Positions 9,986 through 22,026 are shown, counted from the stretch's first letter. The stretch: 64,000 nt of DNA from Pseudoalteromonas sp. (GCF_018402495.1 NZ_JAGYIU010000005.1:124001-188000); one strand, 5' to 3'. Notes: generated by a model from the sequence alone, not told the origin. Made by a program: numbers and translations.

Positions 9986-10183
9986 CACTTTCTTGAGTTT
10001 AGTTTTGTGGCCAATTATTACTCAGAGCATCCCTTGAATTTTAACTTTTGGCCTTCATCTCTATTTATAACAGTCAAAAAAATTACACTGCATGGTATTT
10101 TCTTATCATGGTACACAGTTTGCAAACTACTACAGAGGTCACTTTTTCAAGAATATCAATCTAATTTATTGAAGGGACAAATA

Positions 10184-12928
10184 ATGAAAAATAGTTTCGA
10201 CACCCAACAACAGCTTACTATCAATGGCGAGCAATATCATATTAACTCGCTCATGGGACTTGGTGATAAAGCCAAACGCCTGCCTTTTTCGTTAAAAATA
10301 TTACTAGAAAATTTATTGCGTAATGAAGATGGTGTGAATATTAAAGAGCAAGATATTCAGGCACTACTAGATTGGGATCCAAAGGCTAAGCCTTCGGCCG
10401 AAGTAGCCTTCACCCCTGCCCGCGTAGTAATGCAAGATTTTACCGGTGTCCCTGCTATTGTTGACTTAGCCGCCATGCGTGATGCGATGGAAAAGCTTGG
10501 TGGCGATCCTGCAAAAATAAATCCGCTTTCTCCGGCTGAACTGGTGATCGATCATTCAGTACAAGTGGATGGTTACGGTAAAGATGGCTCATTCGACTTA
10601 AATTCAAAACTAGAATATGAACGTAATAAAGAGCGCTACGAGTTTTTACGATGGGGTCAAACCGCATTTGATAATTTAAAAGTGGTGCCACCAGCCACAG
10701 GTATTGTCCATCAAGTAAATTTAGAGTATTTAGCGCGCGTAGTGTTCAATGATACAAAAAACGGTAAATCGTTAGCTTATCCAGATACACTGGTTGGTAC
10801 TGATTCTCACACAACCATGATCAACGGCCTAGGCGTACTCGGTTGGGGTGTAGGCGGTATTGAAGCCGAAGCCGCAATGCTTGGCCAACCTATTAGCCTA
10901 CTTATTCCTCAGGTCGTTGGCGTTAAATTAAATGGCCGCTTACCTGAGGGCACTACAGCAACAGATTTAGTATTAACTGTTACTGAAATGCTACGAAATC
11001 ACGGTGTGGTGGGCAAGTTTGTTGAGTTTTATGGTGACGGGCTTGCCGACTTACCACTGGCCGACAGAGCGACTATTGCCAACATGGCACCGGAATATGG
11101 CGCAACCTGTGGTATTTTCCCTATTGATGATGAAACGATTAATTACTTACGCTTAACTAATCGCGATGAAAAGCAGCTTAAACTGATTGAAGATTACGCA
11201 AAACATCAAGGTTTATGGCGTAATGATGGCGATGAAGCACATTATACCGATAAGCTAGAACTAACTTTAGATGATGTCGTACCAAGTCTTGCTGGCCCGA
11301 AACGTCCACAAGACAGAATCACACTCGATAAAGCCGGTGATGTTATTACTCAGCACTTAAAAGACTTCCAAGACGAGCGTATGGCACGTCGAGATAAAAG
11401 CGATGAAGAGCAAGCGCGTATTGAAAATGAAGGCCCTACTACCAATCCTGACGAACCCACTGATGAAGCGCAGTTTATGGGCGCAGCAAAAGTTAACTTT
11501 AATGGCCAAGAGTTTGAATTAAACGATGGCGCCTGCGTCATTGCTGCAATCACAAGCTGTACTAATACCTCTAATCCAAGCGTAATTTTAGCGGCCGGAT
11601 TAGTGGCTCAAAAAGCACGTCAATTAGGTATTAATGTAAAACCTTGGGTTAAAACGTCTTTAGCACCAGGTTCACAGGTGGTTACCGATTACCTTGAAAA
11701 AGCAGGGTTAATGGATGATCTTGATGCACTTGGTTTTAACTTAGTTGGTTATGGCTGTACCACCTGTATTGGTAACTCAGGCCCATTAGCGGATGAAATT
11801 TCAGAAGCTATTCAAAAACATAAACTAATTGTAAGCTCTATTTTGTCGGGTAACCGTAACTTTGAAGGGCGTATTCACCAAGACGTTAAAATGAACTTCC
11901 TCGCGTCGCCACCGCTTGTTGTAGCTTATGCTATAGCGGGCAGAACCGATATTGATGTGTATAACGAACCACTTGCGCAAGATAAGCACGGTAACGATAT
12001 TTATCTTAAAAATATTTGGCCGAGCGTTAAAGAAGTGAGTGAGCTTGTAAAAAATACGGTAACTAAAGAAATGTTCGAAAAAAGCTACGCCAATGTTTAC
12101 GATGGCGACAGTCGCTGGCAAAAAATTCAAATACCTGATGGTAAGCTTTACGATTGGGATGCTGCCTCGACTTATATCAAAAAAGCGCCATTCTTTGATG
12201 GTATGAGTGTTGAACCACCGGGGATCCCAAAAATAGAAGGTGCGCGCTGTCTAGCTAAACTAGGCGATTCAGTGACTACCGATCATATTTCACCAGCAGG
12301 TGCCATAAAAGCGGAGGCACCCGCAGGACTTTACCTGCAAGAAAATGGGGTAGAAAAAGCACAGTTTAACTCTTATGGTTCTCGCCGTGGTAATCACGAA
12401 GTGATGATGCGCGGTACATTTGCTAATGTACGTCTTAAAAACTTACTCGCCCCTGGTACCGAGGGGGGGGTCACTCGCACTCAACCTGACGATAAGCTAG
12501 AGAGTATTTATGATGCGGCAATGGCATATCAAGAGAGTGGAACACCATTAGTGGTTCTAGCAGGTAAAGAATATGGTACCGGCTCCTCACGAGATTGGGC
12601 TGCAAAAGGCTCATTGCTACTCGGTATTAAAGCTGTGATAGCACAAAGCTATGAGCGTATTCACCGCTCGAACCTGATTGGTATGGGCGTATTACCTTTA
12701 CAATTTAAAGAGGGTGAAAGCCATGAATCATTGGGCTTAACGGGGCAAGAACAATTTGATATTCAAGGGTTATACGACAAAACCGACGAAGTCAGTGTTA
12801 TTGCCACTAACAGTGAAGGTAAACAAATTAGTTTTAGTGCCGATGTGCGTATTGATACCCCTAAAGAGTGGGATTACTACAAACATGGCGGGATTTTGCA
12901 GTTCGTATTACGCAATATGCTCGACTAA
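10184..12928 (+). CDS. acnA: aconitate hydratase A
   Basis: Interconverts citrate and isocitrate through an Fe4S4 cluster in the TCA cycle. The iron-sulfur cysteines are visible in [14 protein letters not shown] and [14 protein letters not shown], and the substrate-binding [14 protein letters not shown] in the swivel domain. Length of 914 residues fits the AcnA/IRP branch, with an insert of charged residues ([14 protein letters not shown]) in the middle. The frame is open from 10007, but the start is ATG 10184 behind GAAGGGA, giving [11 protein letters not shown], which aligns with known AcnA N-termini. Confidence 0.96.
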   Translation: MKNSFDTQQQLTINGEQYHINSLMGLGDKAKRLPFSLKILLENLLRNEDGVNIKEQDIQALLDWDPKAKPSAEVAFTPARVVMQDFTGVPAIVDLAAMRDAMEKLGGDPAKINPLSPAELVIDHSVQVDGYGKDGSFDLNSKLEYERNKERYEFLRWGQTAFDNLKVVPPATGIVHQVNLEYLARVVFNDTKNGKSLAYPDTLVGTDSHTTMINGLGVLGWGVGGIEAEAAMLGQPISLLIPQVVGVKLNGRLPEGTTATDLVLTVTEMLRNHGVVGKFVEFYGDGLADLPLADRATIANMAPEYGATCGIFPIDDETINYLRLTNRDEKQLKLIEDYAKHQGLWRNDGDEAHYTDKLELTLDDVVPSLAGPKRPQDRITLDKAGDVITQHLKDFQDERMARRDKSDEEQARIENEGPTTNPDEPTDEAQFMGAAKVNFNGQEFELNDGACVIAAITSCTNTSNPSVILAAGLVAQKARQLGINVKPWVKTSLAPGSQVVTDYLEKAGLMDDLDALGFNLVGYGCTTCIGNSGPLADEISEAIQKHKLIVSSILSGNRNFEGRIHQDVKMNFLASPPLVVAYAIAGRTDIDVYNEPLAQDKHGNDIYLKNIWPSVKEVSELVKNTVTKEMFEKSYANVYDGDSRWQKIQIPDGKLYDWDAASTYIKKAPFFDGMSVEPPGIPKIEGARCLAKLGDSVTTDHISPAGAIKAEAPAGLYLQENGVEKAQFNSYGSRRGNHEVMMRGTFANVRLKNLLAPGTEGGVTRTQPDDKLESIYDAAMAYQESGTPLVVLAGKEYGTGSSRDWAAKGSLLLGIKAVIAQSYERIHRSNLIGMGVLPLQFKEGESHESLGLTGQEQFDIQGLYDKTDEVSVIATNSEGKQISFSADVRIDTPKEWDYYKHGGILQFVLRNMLD

Positions 12929-12952
12929 CTAGCCATTAAACAATGGTAGCTT

Positions 12953-12986
12953 AAAAGCCCAGCTCAGCAATGAGCTGGGCTTTTTT
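12953..12986 (+). terminator. terminator after acnA
   Basis: AAAAGCCCAGCTCA-GCAA-TGAGCTGGGCTTTTTT, a perfect 14-bp stem with T run. Confidence 0.93.
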
Positions 12987-13087
12987 ACATTCGCTATAGA
13001 AGTAAATATTGATACACCCTTGCGCCAAATCAATGTTGCTCTATCAAGATATCATACACTAAGAAGACACGCTGCGCAGAGGTCGCC

Positions 13088-13324
13088 ATGTCTTCAATTG
13101 TAATAATAAGACTACTTAAAACATCTATTTTGCTTGGGTTATGTCTGATTGTGACAGGCCATGTATTAATTGTATCGAGCTACTTTACCAGTCAATACGG
13201 TATTAAAGGCATTATTACTGCAGCAGCGTGCATTGCAATTGGTGTGTTTTTATCGCTGCCAACTAAAATTTATTTAACCATATTATTAATGGAAGCAGAA
13301 AAGCGCTACTTGAAATCGCAGTAA
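13088..13324 (+). CDS. small two-helix membrane protein, 78 aa
   Basis: Two membrane helices (about 10-32 and 38-62) and a short charged C-terminus (MEAEKRYLKSQ). The ATG has AGAGGT upstream. No family recognised. It ends 10 bases before the convergent DUF4124 gene. Confidence 0.6.
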   Translation: MSSIVIIRLLKTSILLGLCLIVTGHVLIVSSYFTSQYGIKGIITAAACIAIGVFLSLPTKIYLTILLMEAEKRYLKSQ

Positions 13325-13334
13325 CCCCCTAGGG

Positions 13335-13865
13335 CTAAAAGCCGCTGAAACTTTCGACTTCTTTACTGCGTTGCTCAATTCTCTTTTTGGCTTTTTCAGC
13401 ATCTTCAAACAACTTATTAATTGACTCACTGTTGTATATTTCAGGCGCTCGCTGAGGAAAAGGCTTTGCCGCAGATTTAGCACTGCCACTTAATATAGCT
13501 GTATCTTCGGCTACCACAACATTAATATCTGTGGGATCAAGATGCACTTCAATACTCTTGCCATTTTTATTTGGCACATCGGAGAAATGCCACTGCCCTT
13601 GCTCATCTTGCCACTTATAAATTTTACTTTGAGAGTCAGATGCTAACGGTGACGATGTGATTTTATCTCCTACTTTTTTAAGCTCAAGTGTGAGCTGTTC
13701 GAATGTATCAGATGAAAGCGCTACCATTTTATCTTTAATAGAAGCAGATTCATTTTTAATCAACGTACCAGTAAGCCAAGGCTCACCATTTGGCTTTTTA
13801 AGATAAAACAAAGAGATAAGAGCAATGACCATTACTGATATTGCTAAGTAGGTAAAGTATTTCAT
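13335..13865 (-). CDS. DUF4124-domain membrane-anchored protein
   Basis: 176 residues: an N-terminal membrane anchor (YLAISVMVIALISLFYL), a helical linker, then a DUF4124 module (IYKWQDEQGQWHFSDVPN, about residues 85-105) and a charged helical C-terminus (EDAEKAKKRIEQRSKEV). Probably faces the periplasm. It is the second DUF4124 protein in the window; they share only the module. Function unknown. Confidence 0.75.
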   Translation of the reverse strand: MKYFTYLAISVMVIALISLFYLKKPNGEPWLTGTLIKNESASIKDKMVALSSDTFEQLTLELKKVGDKITSSPLASDSQSKIYKWQDEQGQWHFSDVPNKNGKSIEVHLDPTDINVVVAEDTAILSGSAKSAAKPFPQRAPEIYNSESINKLFEDAEKAKKRIEQRSKEVESFSGF

Positions 13866-13947
13866 AGCGTTCCTGCTGTAAATTTAATCCTTTATTATCA
13901 TTAATATAATAAAAAAACAGCAGTCAGGCAATTATTTTCCACAAAAT

Positions 13948-13973
13948 AAAAACGCAGCTTTAGCTGCGTTTTT
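13948..13973 (-). terminator. terminator of the cysJIH operon
   Basis: AAAAACGCAGC-TTTA-GCTGCGTTTTT, 29 bases past the cysH stop. It is symmetric and could also act on the plus strand. Confidence 0.88.
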
Positions 13974-14001
13974 AAATTTATAGCTTTGAATAATAAGGTA
14001 A

Positions 14002-14748
14002 TTAAATTCCATCACCATCAATATGCAAGCCACACTCACGGTTCAGCCCAAAAAAGCGGGTTTCTTCTTCGCTCATTCCTGGCTCTAATTTACGCGTAGT
14101 GTGTACATCACCCATAGACACATAACCTTGCTCCCATAATGGGTGGTATGGCAGATCATGTTTAGTGAGGTATTGGTACACATCACGATTATTCCACTCA
14201 ATAATAGGGTACACTTTTACTGTACCTCGGCTGATTTCTAAAACTTGTTTTTCAGCACGGCTCGACGATTGATCTCGGCGCAAGCCACTAAACCAGGTGC
14301 TCGCGTTAAGCTCTTTTAAAGCACGCGTCATTGGCTCTACTTTATTGAGCTGGTTGTATTGCTTAATACCTTCTTCACCAAGCTCCCATAGTTTTCCAAA
14401 TTTAGCCTCTTGCCAAGCAGGGCTCAACTGCGCTTTATACACTTTTAAATTAAGTGATAAACGCTCGCTCATCTGATCGATAAACTGATAGGTTTCTGGA
14501 AATAGATAACCCGTGTCTGTTAATACAACAGGTATATCGGGGCGCTGTGATGTCATTAAATGCAACATTACCGCTGCTTGAATACCAAAACTCGATGATA
14601 AAAACGCGGTGTCAGGCAAGTGCTCTAACGCCCATGCAACGCGCTGCTCAGCACTCATGTTAGCCAGCAAACCGTTCGCATCAGCTAACATAGCCTGTTG
14701 GCTTTGCTTATCTAGCTGTAATATGTTTTTAAATTCACTCATGGTCAA
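14002..14748 (-). CDS. cysH: phosphoadenylyl-sulfate (PAPS) reductase
   Basis: Reduces PAPS to sulfite with thioredoxin. 248 residues, near the E. coli enzyme. Seen: PP-loop-type substrate-binding region [16 protein letters not shown], the arginine-rich [10 protein letters not shown], and the C-terminal redox motif ECGLHI with the catalytic Cys. The second cysteine pair of the Fe-S (APS reductase) type is absent, so PAPS is the expected substrate. Last gene of cysJIH, 36 bases after cysI. Confidence 0.96.
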   Translation of the reverse strand: MTMSEFKNILQLDKQSQQAMLADANGLLANMSAEQRVAWALEHLPDTAFLSSSFGIQAAVMLHLMTSQRPDIPVVLTDTGYLFPETYQFIDQMSERLSLNLKVYKAQLSPAWQEAKFGKLWELGEEGIKQYNQLNKVEPMTRALKELNASTWFSGLRRDQSSSRAEKQVLEISRGTVKVYPIIEWNNRDVYQYLTKHDLPYHPLWEQGYVSMGDVHTTRKLEPGMSEEETRFFGLNRECGLHIDGDGI

Positions 14749-14784
14749 TTTTAAACCTCACCAGCGCGGTGCGCTGCTTTTAAA

Positions 14785-16482
14785 TTATGCGTAAAAATCG
14801 GTAACAGATACTTTTACTTCTGCAACAATACCCTTGCGAATAACAAAATCACCAAAGCATTCGCCTTCATTGCGCTCACTAACCCATTGCCCAATCAGCT
14901 TATCAAATGCCTCTAGGTAAACTTCTTCGCCCACATTTTCAAGATAAAGCTTAGGGATACGCGTACCCTCCGTATTCCCGCCAAGGTAAACATTGTACTT
15001 ACCTGGGCCTTTACCTACTAATCCAGCTTCAGCTAGCATGGCACGACCACAGCCGTTAGGGCAACCAACCACACGCATAATAATGCTGTCATTGGGTACT
15101 CCATGCTTGGCCAATAAACCTTCTATTTTTTCAATTAAACTCGGTAAGTAACGCTCGGCTTCAGCCATCGCTAAAGGACAAGTCGGCAGTGACACACACG
15201 CCATTGAGCTTTTACGTTGCTCAGTGTCTTTGTCATCAATCAAACCGTGTTCACGCGCTATTTTTTCAATGATTGCTTTTTGATCCGCAGGCACACCGGC
15301 AATAATTAAGTTTTGATTGGCGGTCATGCGAAAATCACCTTGATGAATTTCTGCAATCTTACGACACCCTGTTTTCAGTGGCTTATTGGGGTAATCTAAA
15401 ATACGACCACTTTGAATAAAGAGCGTTAAGTGATGTTTACCGTCAATGCCTTCAACCCAACCAATACGATCCCCTCGATGAGTAAACTCATAAGGGCGGC
15501 TTGGTGCAAAACTCACGCCTGCACGTTTTTCAACTTCTGCTTTAAATACATCGGACCCAACACGGTCAAGTGTGTATTTAGTTTTTGCGTTCTTACGGTT
15601 AGAACGATTACCCCAATCACGTTGCACAGACACTACGTGCTCAGCAATTTTTAAGGTATCTTCAAGGGCAATAAAACCAAAATCATCGGCTTTTCGTGGA
15701 TACGTTGCAGTATCACCGTGGGTCATGGCAAGGCCACCCCCTACTAGCACGTTAAAACCAACTAATTTACCGTTATCAGCAATCGCCACAAAGTTTAAGT
15801 CGTTTGCATGAACATCCACTTCATTATTTGGTGGAATTGTTACTGTGGTTTTAAACTTACGCGGTAAATAAGTTGAGCCTAAAATTGGCTCTTCTGTAGT
15901 TTCGCTTTTTTCGCCATTGAGCCAAATCTCTGCATACGCTTTGGTTTTAGGTAATAAGTGTTCAGAAATCTTTGCCGCCCACTCATACGCCTCTTGGTGT
16001 AACTCAGACTCAACAGGATTAGTGGTACAAAGTACATTACGGTTCACGTCACCGGCGGTTGCAATAGAATCAATACCCACGCTATTAAGTAATTGGTGCA
16101 TACCTTTAATTTCAGGTTTTAATACACCATGAAACTGAAATGTTTGGCGCGTAGTTAAACGAATACTGCCATAGCTGGTTTTCTCCCCAGCAAACTTATC
16201 AATTGCTAACCATTGCTCGGGCTTAATAATGCCGCCAGGCATACGTGCACGCAGCATGACATTATGTAGTGGTTCTAGCTTTTGTTTAGCACGCTCGGGA
16301 CGAATATCGCGGTCATCTTGCTGGTACATGCCATGAAAACGAATTAATTGGAAATTATCGGCAGTAAAACCACCGGTAATTTCATCTTTTAAATCTTGCG
16401 CTATAGTGCCGCGTAAAAAGTTACTTTCTCTTTTTAAACGTTCGTTATCAGAAAGCTTTACGGTTTTATCTTGTTCGCTCAT
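14785..16482 (-). CDS. cysI: sulfite reductase hemoprotein beta subunit
   Basis: Six-electron reduction of sulfite to sulfide at a siroheme-Fe4S4 centre, fed by CysJ. 565 residues. The four cluster cysteines are visible as CVSLPTC and CPNGC near residues 430-480; siroheme/sulfite-binding arginines lie in [14 protein letters not shown]. It lies between cysJ and cysH as in E. coli. Confidence 0.97.
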   Translation of the reverse strand: MSEQDKTVKLSDNERLKRESNFLRGTIAQDLKDEITGGFTADNFQLIRFHGMYQQDDRDIRPERAKQKLEPLHNVMLRARMPGGIIKPEQWLAIDKFAGEKTSYGSIRLTTRQTFQFHGVLKPEIKGMHQLLNSVGIDSIATAGDVNRNVLCTTNPVESELHQEAYEWAAKISEHLLPKTKAYAEIWLNGEKSETTEEPILGSTYLPRKFKTTVTIPPNNEVDVHANDLNFVAIADNGKLVGFNVLVGGGLAMTHGDTATYPRKADDFGFIALEDTLKIAEHVVSVQRDWGNRSNRKNAKTKYTLDRVGSDVFKAEVEKRAGVSFAPSRPYEFTHRGDRIGWVEGIDGKHHLTLFIQSGRILDYPNKPLKTGCRKIAEIHQGDFRMTANQNLIIAGVPADQKAIIEKIAREHGLIDDKDTEQRKSSMACVSLPTCPLAMAEAERYLPSLIEKIEGLLAKHGVPNDSIIMRVVGCPNGCGRAMLAEAGLVGKGPGKYNVYLGGNTEGTRIPKLYLENVGEEVYLEAFDKLIGQWVSERNEGECFGDFVIRKGIVAEVKVSVTDFYA

Positions 16483-16544
16483 TTTAAATCCTAAATTTGT
16501 TACAGTGACGGCTGTTAGCTTTTAATAAAATAAACAACGTGCAC

Positions 16545-18359
16545 TTAATACACGTCTTTCTGATAGCGATTTGCGCTACGCAAATCTTTTAAGTATTGAT
16601 CGGCCTCTTCATTACTTTTGCCGGTATTTTCTGTGATGATATCAATTAAGGCATTGTGTACATCTTTGGCCATGCGGTTTGCATCGCCACACACATAAAA
16701 ATGAGCACCCGCTTCTAACCAGTCAAACACTTCTTTTGAGTTTTTACGTAACTTGTCTTGCACGTAAACTTTTTCTGCTTGGTCACGGCTAAACGCCACA
16801 TCTACTTTACTTAACAAGCCTGATTTTAAGTAACCTTGAATTTCTACTTGGTATAAAAAGTCTTGGGTAAAGTGTGGGTTACCAAAAAACAGCCAGTTTT
16901 TACCCGTAGCCTCTCGCGCATCACGCTCTTGTAAAAAGGCACGGAACGGTGCAATACCTGTACCTGGCCCTACCATGATGATCGGTGTGTCATCATTTAC
17001 TGGTAAGCGGAAGTTGTCGTTATGTTCACTAAATACTTTTACTTTACAGCCTTCTTGCGCACGGCGTGCTAAATAGCCTGAACAGCCACCTAAATGCTCT
17101 GTGCCAAACGCTTCAAACTCAACCAATGCAATAGTTAAATGCACTTCGTCCTCAACCTCGCTTTGGCTAGAAGCAATTGAATATAAACGCGCTTGCAATT
17201 TACGTAGGCAATCAACCAGTGTTTGCGCTTCTAATTTAGCTGGGTTTTGTGCAACCACATCAAAAATTTGGCGAGGCTCAATGTATTCACGCATTGCGGC
17301 TTTATCTTCCACAAGCTTAAGAAGTTCAGGCGTGCCTGTAGCCGTGGCATATTTTTCGACAAAACCAGGGTACGATTGTGTCAGCTCTAGTTTTTCAATT
17401 AAGGCATCACGCACGCTGAGTTCTTCATCACCAAGTTTAACGCGGCTATTTGGATCAATTTGTGTTTGCGTTAGTAGCTCATCTACACGGGCTTCATCAT
17501 TTAAAAAGTAAATGCCTAATGAGTCACCCGGCGTATAGGTAATGTCAGAGCCTTCAAGTGAAATTTCAACATGGCGTACATCTTTGGTTGAGTCACGGCC
17601 GGTAATTTTTTGCACTAAGCTTAGCTCTGCCGCAAACGGGTTTTGCTTAGTGTATTGGCTAGCCACTGTTGTGGGTGTGCCAAATGGCATTGATACAACC
17701 TGGCCGCCTGTAGCATCCTGCTGAGCTTTTAAATCTGGTTCAAACGCATTTAACGCGCCCTCAATCCAAGTGGCGGCTTCGTCATCGTAATCAACGTCTA
17801 GGTCGGCACGTTGATAAATAACCTCTGCACCGAGTTTAGTTAAACGCTCTTCAAAGTCTTTAGCGGTTTGACAGAAAAATTCATAGCTAGAATCACCTAA
17901 ACCTAATACCGCGACTTTAACGCCATCAAGCTTTGGCGCTTTTTTGGTAATTAAAAATTCGTACAGTGTTTCGGCATCTTCAGGTGGCTCACCTTCACCA
18001 TAAGTTGATACAACAACGGTTAAAAACTTTTCTTTTTTCAATGCGGTTGGCTTGTAATCTGACATGCTAACCAGCTTTGTAACTAACCCACGAGATTCAG
18101 CTTGCTCTTTAAGCTTAGTCGCCACCGCTTTAGCGTTACCTGTTTGTGAACCATACAAAATAGTAAGTACTGCCGCCTCAGAGGTTGCCGGTGTACCTGC
18201 AATTGGCGCACCTAGCGCTGCTGAATTAGCATTAGCAGCCAAATAGCCGCTAACCCACGCTTGCTGAATTGGATTAAGCTCAGCCACTAAACCTTGTAGC
18301 TTTTGTACTTGCTCTTGCGAAAGCGGACTTGCAAGCGCATTGAGTTGACCTAACAACAT
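16545..18359 (-). CDS. cysJ: sulfite reductase flavoprotein alpha subunit
   Basis: NADPH-dependent FAD/FMN protein that passes electrons to CysI. Seen: flavodoxin-like FMN domain (ILYGSQTGNAKAVA, STYGEGEPPEDA), FAD domain RLYSIASS, NADP-binding GPGTGIAPFRAFLQER, and the C-terminal aromatic end KDVY. The frame is open to 18392, but the start is ATG 18359 (MLLGQLNAL) with GAGGAAAAATTC before it, giving 604 residues, near the 599 of E. coli. First gene of cysJIH. Confidence 0.95.
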   Translation of the reverse strand: MLLGQLNALASPLSQEQVQKLQGLVAELNPIQQAWVSGYLAANANSAALGAPIAGTPATSEAAVLTILYGSQTGNAKAVATKLKEQAESRGLVTKLVSMSDYKPTALKKEKFLTVVVSTYGEGEPPEDAETLYEFLITKKAPKLDGVKVAVLGLGDSSYEFFCQTAKDFEERLTKLGAEVIYQRADLDVDYDDEAATWIEGALNAFEPDLKAQQDATGGQVVSMPFGTPTTVASQYTKQNPFAAELSLVQKITGRDSTKDVRHVEISLEGSDITYTPGDSLGIYFLNDEARVDELLTQTQIDPNSRVKLGDEELSVRDALIEKLELTQSYPGFVEKYATATGTPELLKLVEDKAAMREYIEPRQIFDVVAQNPAKLEAQTLVDCLRKLQARLYSIASSQSEVEDEVHLTIALVEFEAFGTEHLGGCSGYLARRAQEGCKVKVFSEHNDNFRLPVNDDTPIIMVGPGTGIAPFRAFLQERDAREATGKNWLFFGNPHFTQDFLYQVEIQGYLKSGLLSKVDVAFSRDQAEKVYVQDKLRKNSKEVFDWLEAGAHFYVCGDANRMAKDVHNALIDIITENTGKSNEEADQYLKDLRSANRYQKDVY

Positions 18360-18655
18360 GAATTTTTCCTCATAACCCTGAACGTTAAACACAATGCTTG
18401 TTCACATTGTTTAAAATGAGTGCCACCTCATTCAGAAGGTTCTGTTGAGGTTAATTGAGTATGCAGGATAGCCGTCTAAGCATAGATAAAAAAAGAATAG
18501 AATCTGCTTTGATATTCCATTTAGTTATTAAACTTATTAAAAACGGTTAAAGTTAGGCTAAAAGCATTTTGCTGCTTTTTCACTCAGACAACGTTTTAAT
18601 TGCATGCTGCGGTAGTCGATATGTTTATAGTAATGAGTTTTTAGAGGTAATTTAA

Positions 18656-18739
18656 GGGCTTCGGGCTTCGGGCTTCGGGCTTCGGGCTTCGGGCTTCGGG
18701 CTTCGGGCTTCGGGCTTCGGGCTTCGGGCTTCGGGCTTC
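18656..18739. repeat. 12 perfect copies of the heptamer GGGCTTC
   Basis: The unit GGGCTTC is repeated exactly 12 times (84 bp) with no interruption, in the cysJ-rpsQ intergenic region. There is no ORF across it. The rest of 18360-18904 has no gene I can support. Confidence 0.97.
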
Positions 18740-18861
18740 GCAGAAAAGCATATGCCTTTGCACTTGCAAAGGCTTTTCTTACGCCTATTTTATAATATTA
18801 TTTTTTGCACTTAGGTTCGTAACACTCAGCTCAAGCTACGGCGCTCAAATTTACTCCGAGC

Positions 18862-18903
18862 GGCTGACGGCTGAAAGCTTACCGCTAAAAACTGCTCTAA
18901 ACG
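18862..18903. repeat. degenerate period-7 repeat next to the S10 terminator
   Basis: Successive heptamers GGCTGAC, GGCTGAA, AGCTTAC, CGCTAAA, AACTGCT and CTAAACG share a (N)GCT(G/A)A(N) pattern at a period of 7. It directly abuts the terminator of the ribosomal operon. Confidence 0.5.
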
Positions 18904-18904
18904 T

Positions 18905-18934
18905 AAAAAGCCCCAGCTAATGCCGGGGCTTTTT
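18905..18934 (-). terminator. terminator of the S10 operon segment
   Basis: AAAAAGCCCC-AGCTAATGCC-GGGGCTTTTT, 22 bases past the rpsQ stop. It implies the operon ends at rpsQ here, with rplN-spc genes elsewhere. Confidence 0.88.
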
Positions 18935-18956
18935 ATAAAACAGGCTTAATTAAAAA

Positions 18957-19214
18957 TTAAGCTTGTTTTGGACGTTCAACAACATCTACCAAAGTCCAAG
19001 ATTTGTTCTTAGAGATTGGCGCACATTCACGGATAGTAACTACGTCACCCGCTTTTGCAGTGTTATTTTCGTCATGTACGTGTAACTTAGTCGTACGTTT
19101 AATGAATTTCCCATAGATTGGGTGCTTCACGTAACGTGCGATAGCAACAGTGAAAGATTTTTCCATCTTGTCGCTGATTACACGGCCTTGAAGAGTACGA
19201 ATTTTATCGCTCAT
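18957..19214 (-). CDS. rpsQ: 30S ribosomal protein S17
   Basis: 85 residues with the S17 OB-fold signature ([40 protein letters not shown]). Binds 16S rRNA in early assembly. Its ATG overlaps the rpmC stop (TAATG). Last gene before a strong terminator. Confidence 0.97.
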   Translation of the reverse strand: MSDKIRTLQGRVISDKMEKSFTVAIARYVKHPIYGKFIKRTTKLHVHDENNTAKAGDVVTIRECAPISKNKSWTLVDVVERPKQA

Positions 19215-19405
19215 TATTGACCTGCCTTCTGGTTAATAATTGTTTTTACACGCGCGATATCGCGACGTACTGTTCTTAGCGTGTGTGTCTGAGCTAACTG
19301 ACCAGTGCTTGCTTGCATGCGCAGGTTAAACTGCTCACGAAGAAGACCTAGAAGTTCAGCATTTAGCTCTTCTACGCTTTTATCTTTTAGTTCGCTTGCT
19401 TTCAT
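19214..19405 (-). CDS. rpmC: 50S ribosomal protein L29
   Basis: 63 residues ([18 protein letters not shown]), a two-helix hairpin at the exit tunnel. A GTG one codon upstream is in frame, but ATG 19405 matches other L29 starts. The ATG shares one base with the rplP stop (TGATG), indicating translational coupling. Confidence 0.97.
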   Translation of the reverse strand: MKASELKDKSVEELNAELLGLLREQFNLRMQASTGQLAQTHTLRTVRRDIARVKTIINQKAGQ

Positions 19406-19818
19406 CACATTACCGTCCGAGTTACGAAAGTTGTTTTGAATGGCAGTTTACGAGCAGCAAGGTTAAACGCTTCACGAGCAAGCTCTTCTGAAACACCTTC
19501 CATTTCGTAAAGTACTTTACCAGGCTGAATTTCAGCAACCCAATATTCAACAGAACCTTTACCTTTACCCATACGAACTTCAAGAGGTTTTTCTGTGATC
19601 GGCTTGTCAGGGAAGACACGGATCCAGATTTTACCTTGACGTTTCACGTGACGCGTCATAGCACGACGAGCTGCTTCGATTTGACGAGCAGTCATGCGGC
19701 CACGACCAGTAGCTTTCAAACCGAAAGTACCGAAGCTTACTTTGTTACCGTTTTGCGCTAGACCACGGTTGCGGCCTTTATGCATTTTACGGAATTTTGT
19801 ACGTTTTGGCTGTAACAT
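19405..19818 (-). CDS. rplP: 50S ribosomal protein L16
   Basis: 137 residues ([19 protein letters not shown]), near the peptidyl transferase centre and tRNA acceptor arms. The R81-region hydroxylation motif [13 protein letters not shown] is visible. 12 bases after rpsC. Confidence 0.98.
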   Translation of the reverse strand: MLQPKRTKFRKMHKGRNRGLAQNGNKVSFGTFGLKATGRGRMTARQIEAARRAMTRHVKRQGKIWIRVFPDKPITEKPLEVRMGKGKGSVEYWVAEIQPGKVLYEMEGVSEELAREAFNLAARKLPFKTTFVTRTVM

Positions 19819-19830
19819 TACTCGCTACCT

Positions 19831-20532
19831 CTACTTAGCACTTTTTTTGGCTTTCTTTGGTGCGCGTTTAGCTGGCTTCTCTTGCTCTTGTACTAGTGGT
19901 AAACCACCAATAACTTCGCCTTTGAAGATCCAAACTTTAACACCAATGATACCATAAGTGGTTAAGGCTTCAGAAGTTGCGTAGTCGATATCAGCACGAA
20001 GAGTATGTAGAGGTACACGACCTTCACGATACCATTCTGAACGTGCGATTTCTGCGCCGCCAAGACGACCGCTAACTTCAACTTTAATCCCTTTAGAACC
20101 GATGCGCATTGCATTTTGTACCGAACGCTTCATAGCGCGACGGAACATAACACGACGCTCTAGCTGAGAGGCAATGCCGTCTGCTACTAGTTGTGCATCT
20201 AGTTCTGGTTTACGTACTTCAGAAATATTAATCTGAGCAGGTACACCCGCGATTTTAGTTACCGCTTGACGTAATTTTTCTACGTCTTCGCCTTTTTTAC
20301 CGATAACAACACCCGGACGAGCCGTGTGAATAGTTACTCGGATAGATTTTGCTGGACGCTCAATAACGATTTTAGACACAGAAGCCGCTTTCAATTCCTT
20401 AGTAAGGAATGCGCGTACTTTGTGATCGCCAAAAAGCTGTGCAGAGAAATCTTTTGAATTCGCGTACCAGGTAGAAACCCAAGGTTTAGATATACCTAGG
20501 CGAATACCAGTAGGATGAACTTTTTGTCCCAT
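19831..20532 (-). CDS. rpsC: 30S ribosomal protein S3
   Basis: 233 residues, with the KH domain ([15 protein letters not shown]) and S3 C-terminal domain, ending in a lysine/alanine tail. Part of the mRNA entry helicase. 12 bases after rplV. Confidence 0.98.
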   Translation of the reverse strand: MGQKVHPTGIRLGISKPWVSTWYANSKDFSAQLFGDHKVRAFLTKELKAASVSKIVIERPAKSIRVTIHTARPGVVIGKKGEDVEKLRQAVTKIAGVPAQINISEVRKPELDAQLVADGIASQLERRVMFRRAMKRSVQNAMRIGSKGIKVEVSGRLGGAEIARSEWYREGRVPLHTLRADIDYATSEALTTYGIIGVKVWIFKGEVIGGLPLVQEQEKPAKRAPKKAKKSAK

Positions 20533-20544
20533 TACTTATATCTC

Positions 20545-20877
20545 CTAGCTATCTGAAACCACAACAGTGATGTGGCTTGTACGCTTAAGGATGCGGTCTG
20601 CGCGTCCTTTAGCACGTGGCATAATACGTTTCATTGTTGGACCATCGTCCACAAAAATCGTTGTTACACGTAGCTCATCAATGTCAGCACCTTCGTTATG
20701 CTCTGCGTTAGCAATTGCAGACTCAAGTACTTTCTTAACTAATACAGCCGCTTTCTTCGGGCTGTACGCCAGGATTTCTAGTGCGCGATCGACAGGTAAC
20801 CCGCGGATCTGATCTGCAACTAGACGTGCTTTTTGCGCCGAACCAGAGGCGAATTTATGTTTAGCTAATGCTTGCAT
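20545..20877 (-). CDS. rplV: 50S ribosomal protein L22
   Basis: 110 residues ([20 protein letters not shown]), with the long tunnel-lining hairpin ([20 protein letters not shown]). The hairpin is of ordinary length, with no macrolide-resistance-type deletion evident. Confidence 0.98.
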   Translation of the reverse strand: MQALAKHKFASGSAQKARLVADQIRGLPVDRALEILAYSPKKAAVLVKKVLESAIANAEHNEGADIDELRVTTIFVDDGPTMKRIMPRAKGRADRILKRTSHITVVVSDS

Positions 20878-20890
20878 TTATCATCCCCTC

Positions 20891-21178
<288 letters not shown>

Positions 21179-21184
21179 TCAATA

Positions 21185-22009
21185 TTACTTAGTACGACGA
21201 CGTACTATAAATTTATCCGTACGCTTGTTCTTACGCGTCTTAGCACCTTTAGTCGGCTTACCCCATGGAGACACAGGATGACGACCACCAGATGTACGAC
21301 CTTCACCACCACCGTGTGGGTGATCAACCGGGTTCATGGCAACACCACGAACTGTCGGACGAATACCACGCCAGCGATTTGCACCTGCTTTACCAAGTGA
21401 ACGAAGCATATGCTCAGCATTGCCTACTTCACCTAGCGTTGCACGACAATCAGCTTCAACTTTACGAACTTCGCCTGAACGAAGACGTAATGTTACATAT
21501 TGACCATCACGCGCAAGGATTTGAACGTATGCACCAGCAGAACGTGCGATTTGAGCACCTTTACCTGGCTTTAATTCTACGTTGTGAACAGTCGAACCTA
21601 CAGGCATATTACGCATAGGTAATGCATTACCAGGTTTGATTGGTGCATCAACACCAGACTGGATTACATCGCCAGCTTTTAAGCCTTTAGGTGCGATAAT
21701 GTAACGACGCTCACCGTCTGCATATAATACAAGAGCGATGTTTGCGCTACGATTTGGATCATACTCTAAACGTTCAACAGTGGCTGGAATGCCATCTTTA
21801 GTACGTTTAAAATCGATTAAACGGTAATGCTGCTTATGACCACCACCGATATGACGAACCGTAATACGACCATTGTTATTACGACCACCTGATTTAGAGT
21901 TTTTCTCTAATAGTGGTGCGTAAGGTTTACCCTTATGTAAATCTGGGTTAACCACTTTAACTAGGTGACGACGACCCGCAGAAGTTGGCTTACACTTTTG
22001 AAGTGCCAT
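21185..22009 (-). CDS. rplB: 50S ribosomal protein L2
   Basis: 274 residues ([20 protein letters not shown]). The conserved [18 protein letters not shown] region with the histidine near the peptidyl transferase centre is present. Order rplW-rplB-rpsS is standard. Confidence 0.98.
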   Translation of the reverse strand: MALQKCKPTSAGRRHLVKVVNPDLHKGKPYAPLLEKNSKSGGRNNNGRITVRHIGGGHKQHYRLIDFKRTKDGIPATVERLEYDPNRSANIALVLYADGERRYIIAPKGLKAGDVIQSGVDAPIKPGNALPMRNMPVGSTVHNVELKPGKGAQIARSAGAYVQILARDGQYVTLRLRSGEVRKVEADCRATLGEVGNAEHMLRSLGKAGANRWRGIRPTVRGVAMNPVDHPHGGGEGRTSGGRHPVSPWGKPTKGAKTRKNKRTDKFIVRRRTK

Positions 22010-22026
22010 AATTCTAACTCCCCTTA

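Noticed and set aside
10007..10183. Longer N-terminus for AcnA
   Set aside because: Only a GTG start without ribosome binding site; the ATG at 10184 has one and gives the normal family N-terminus.
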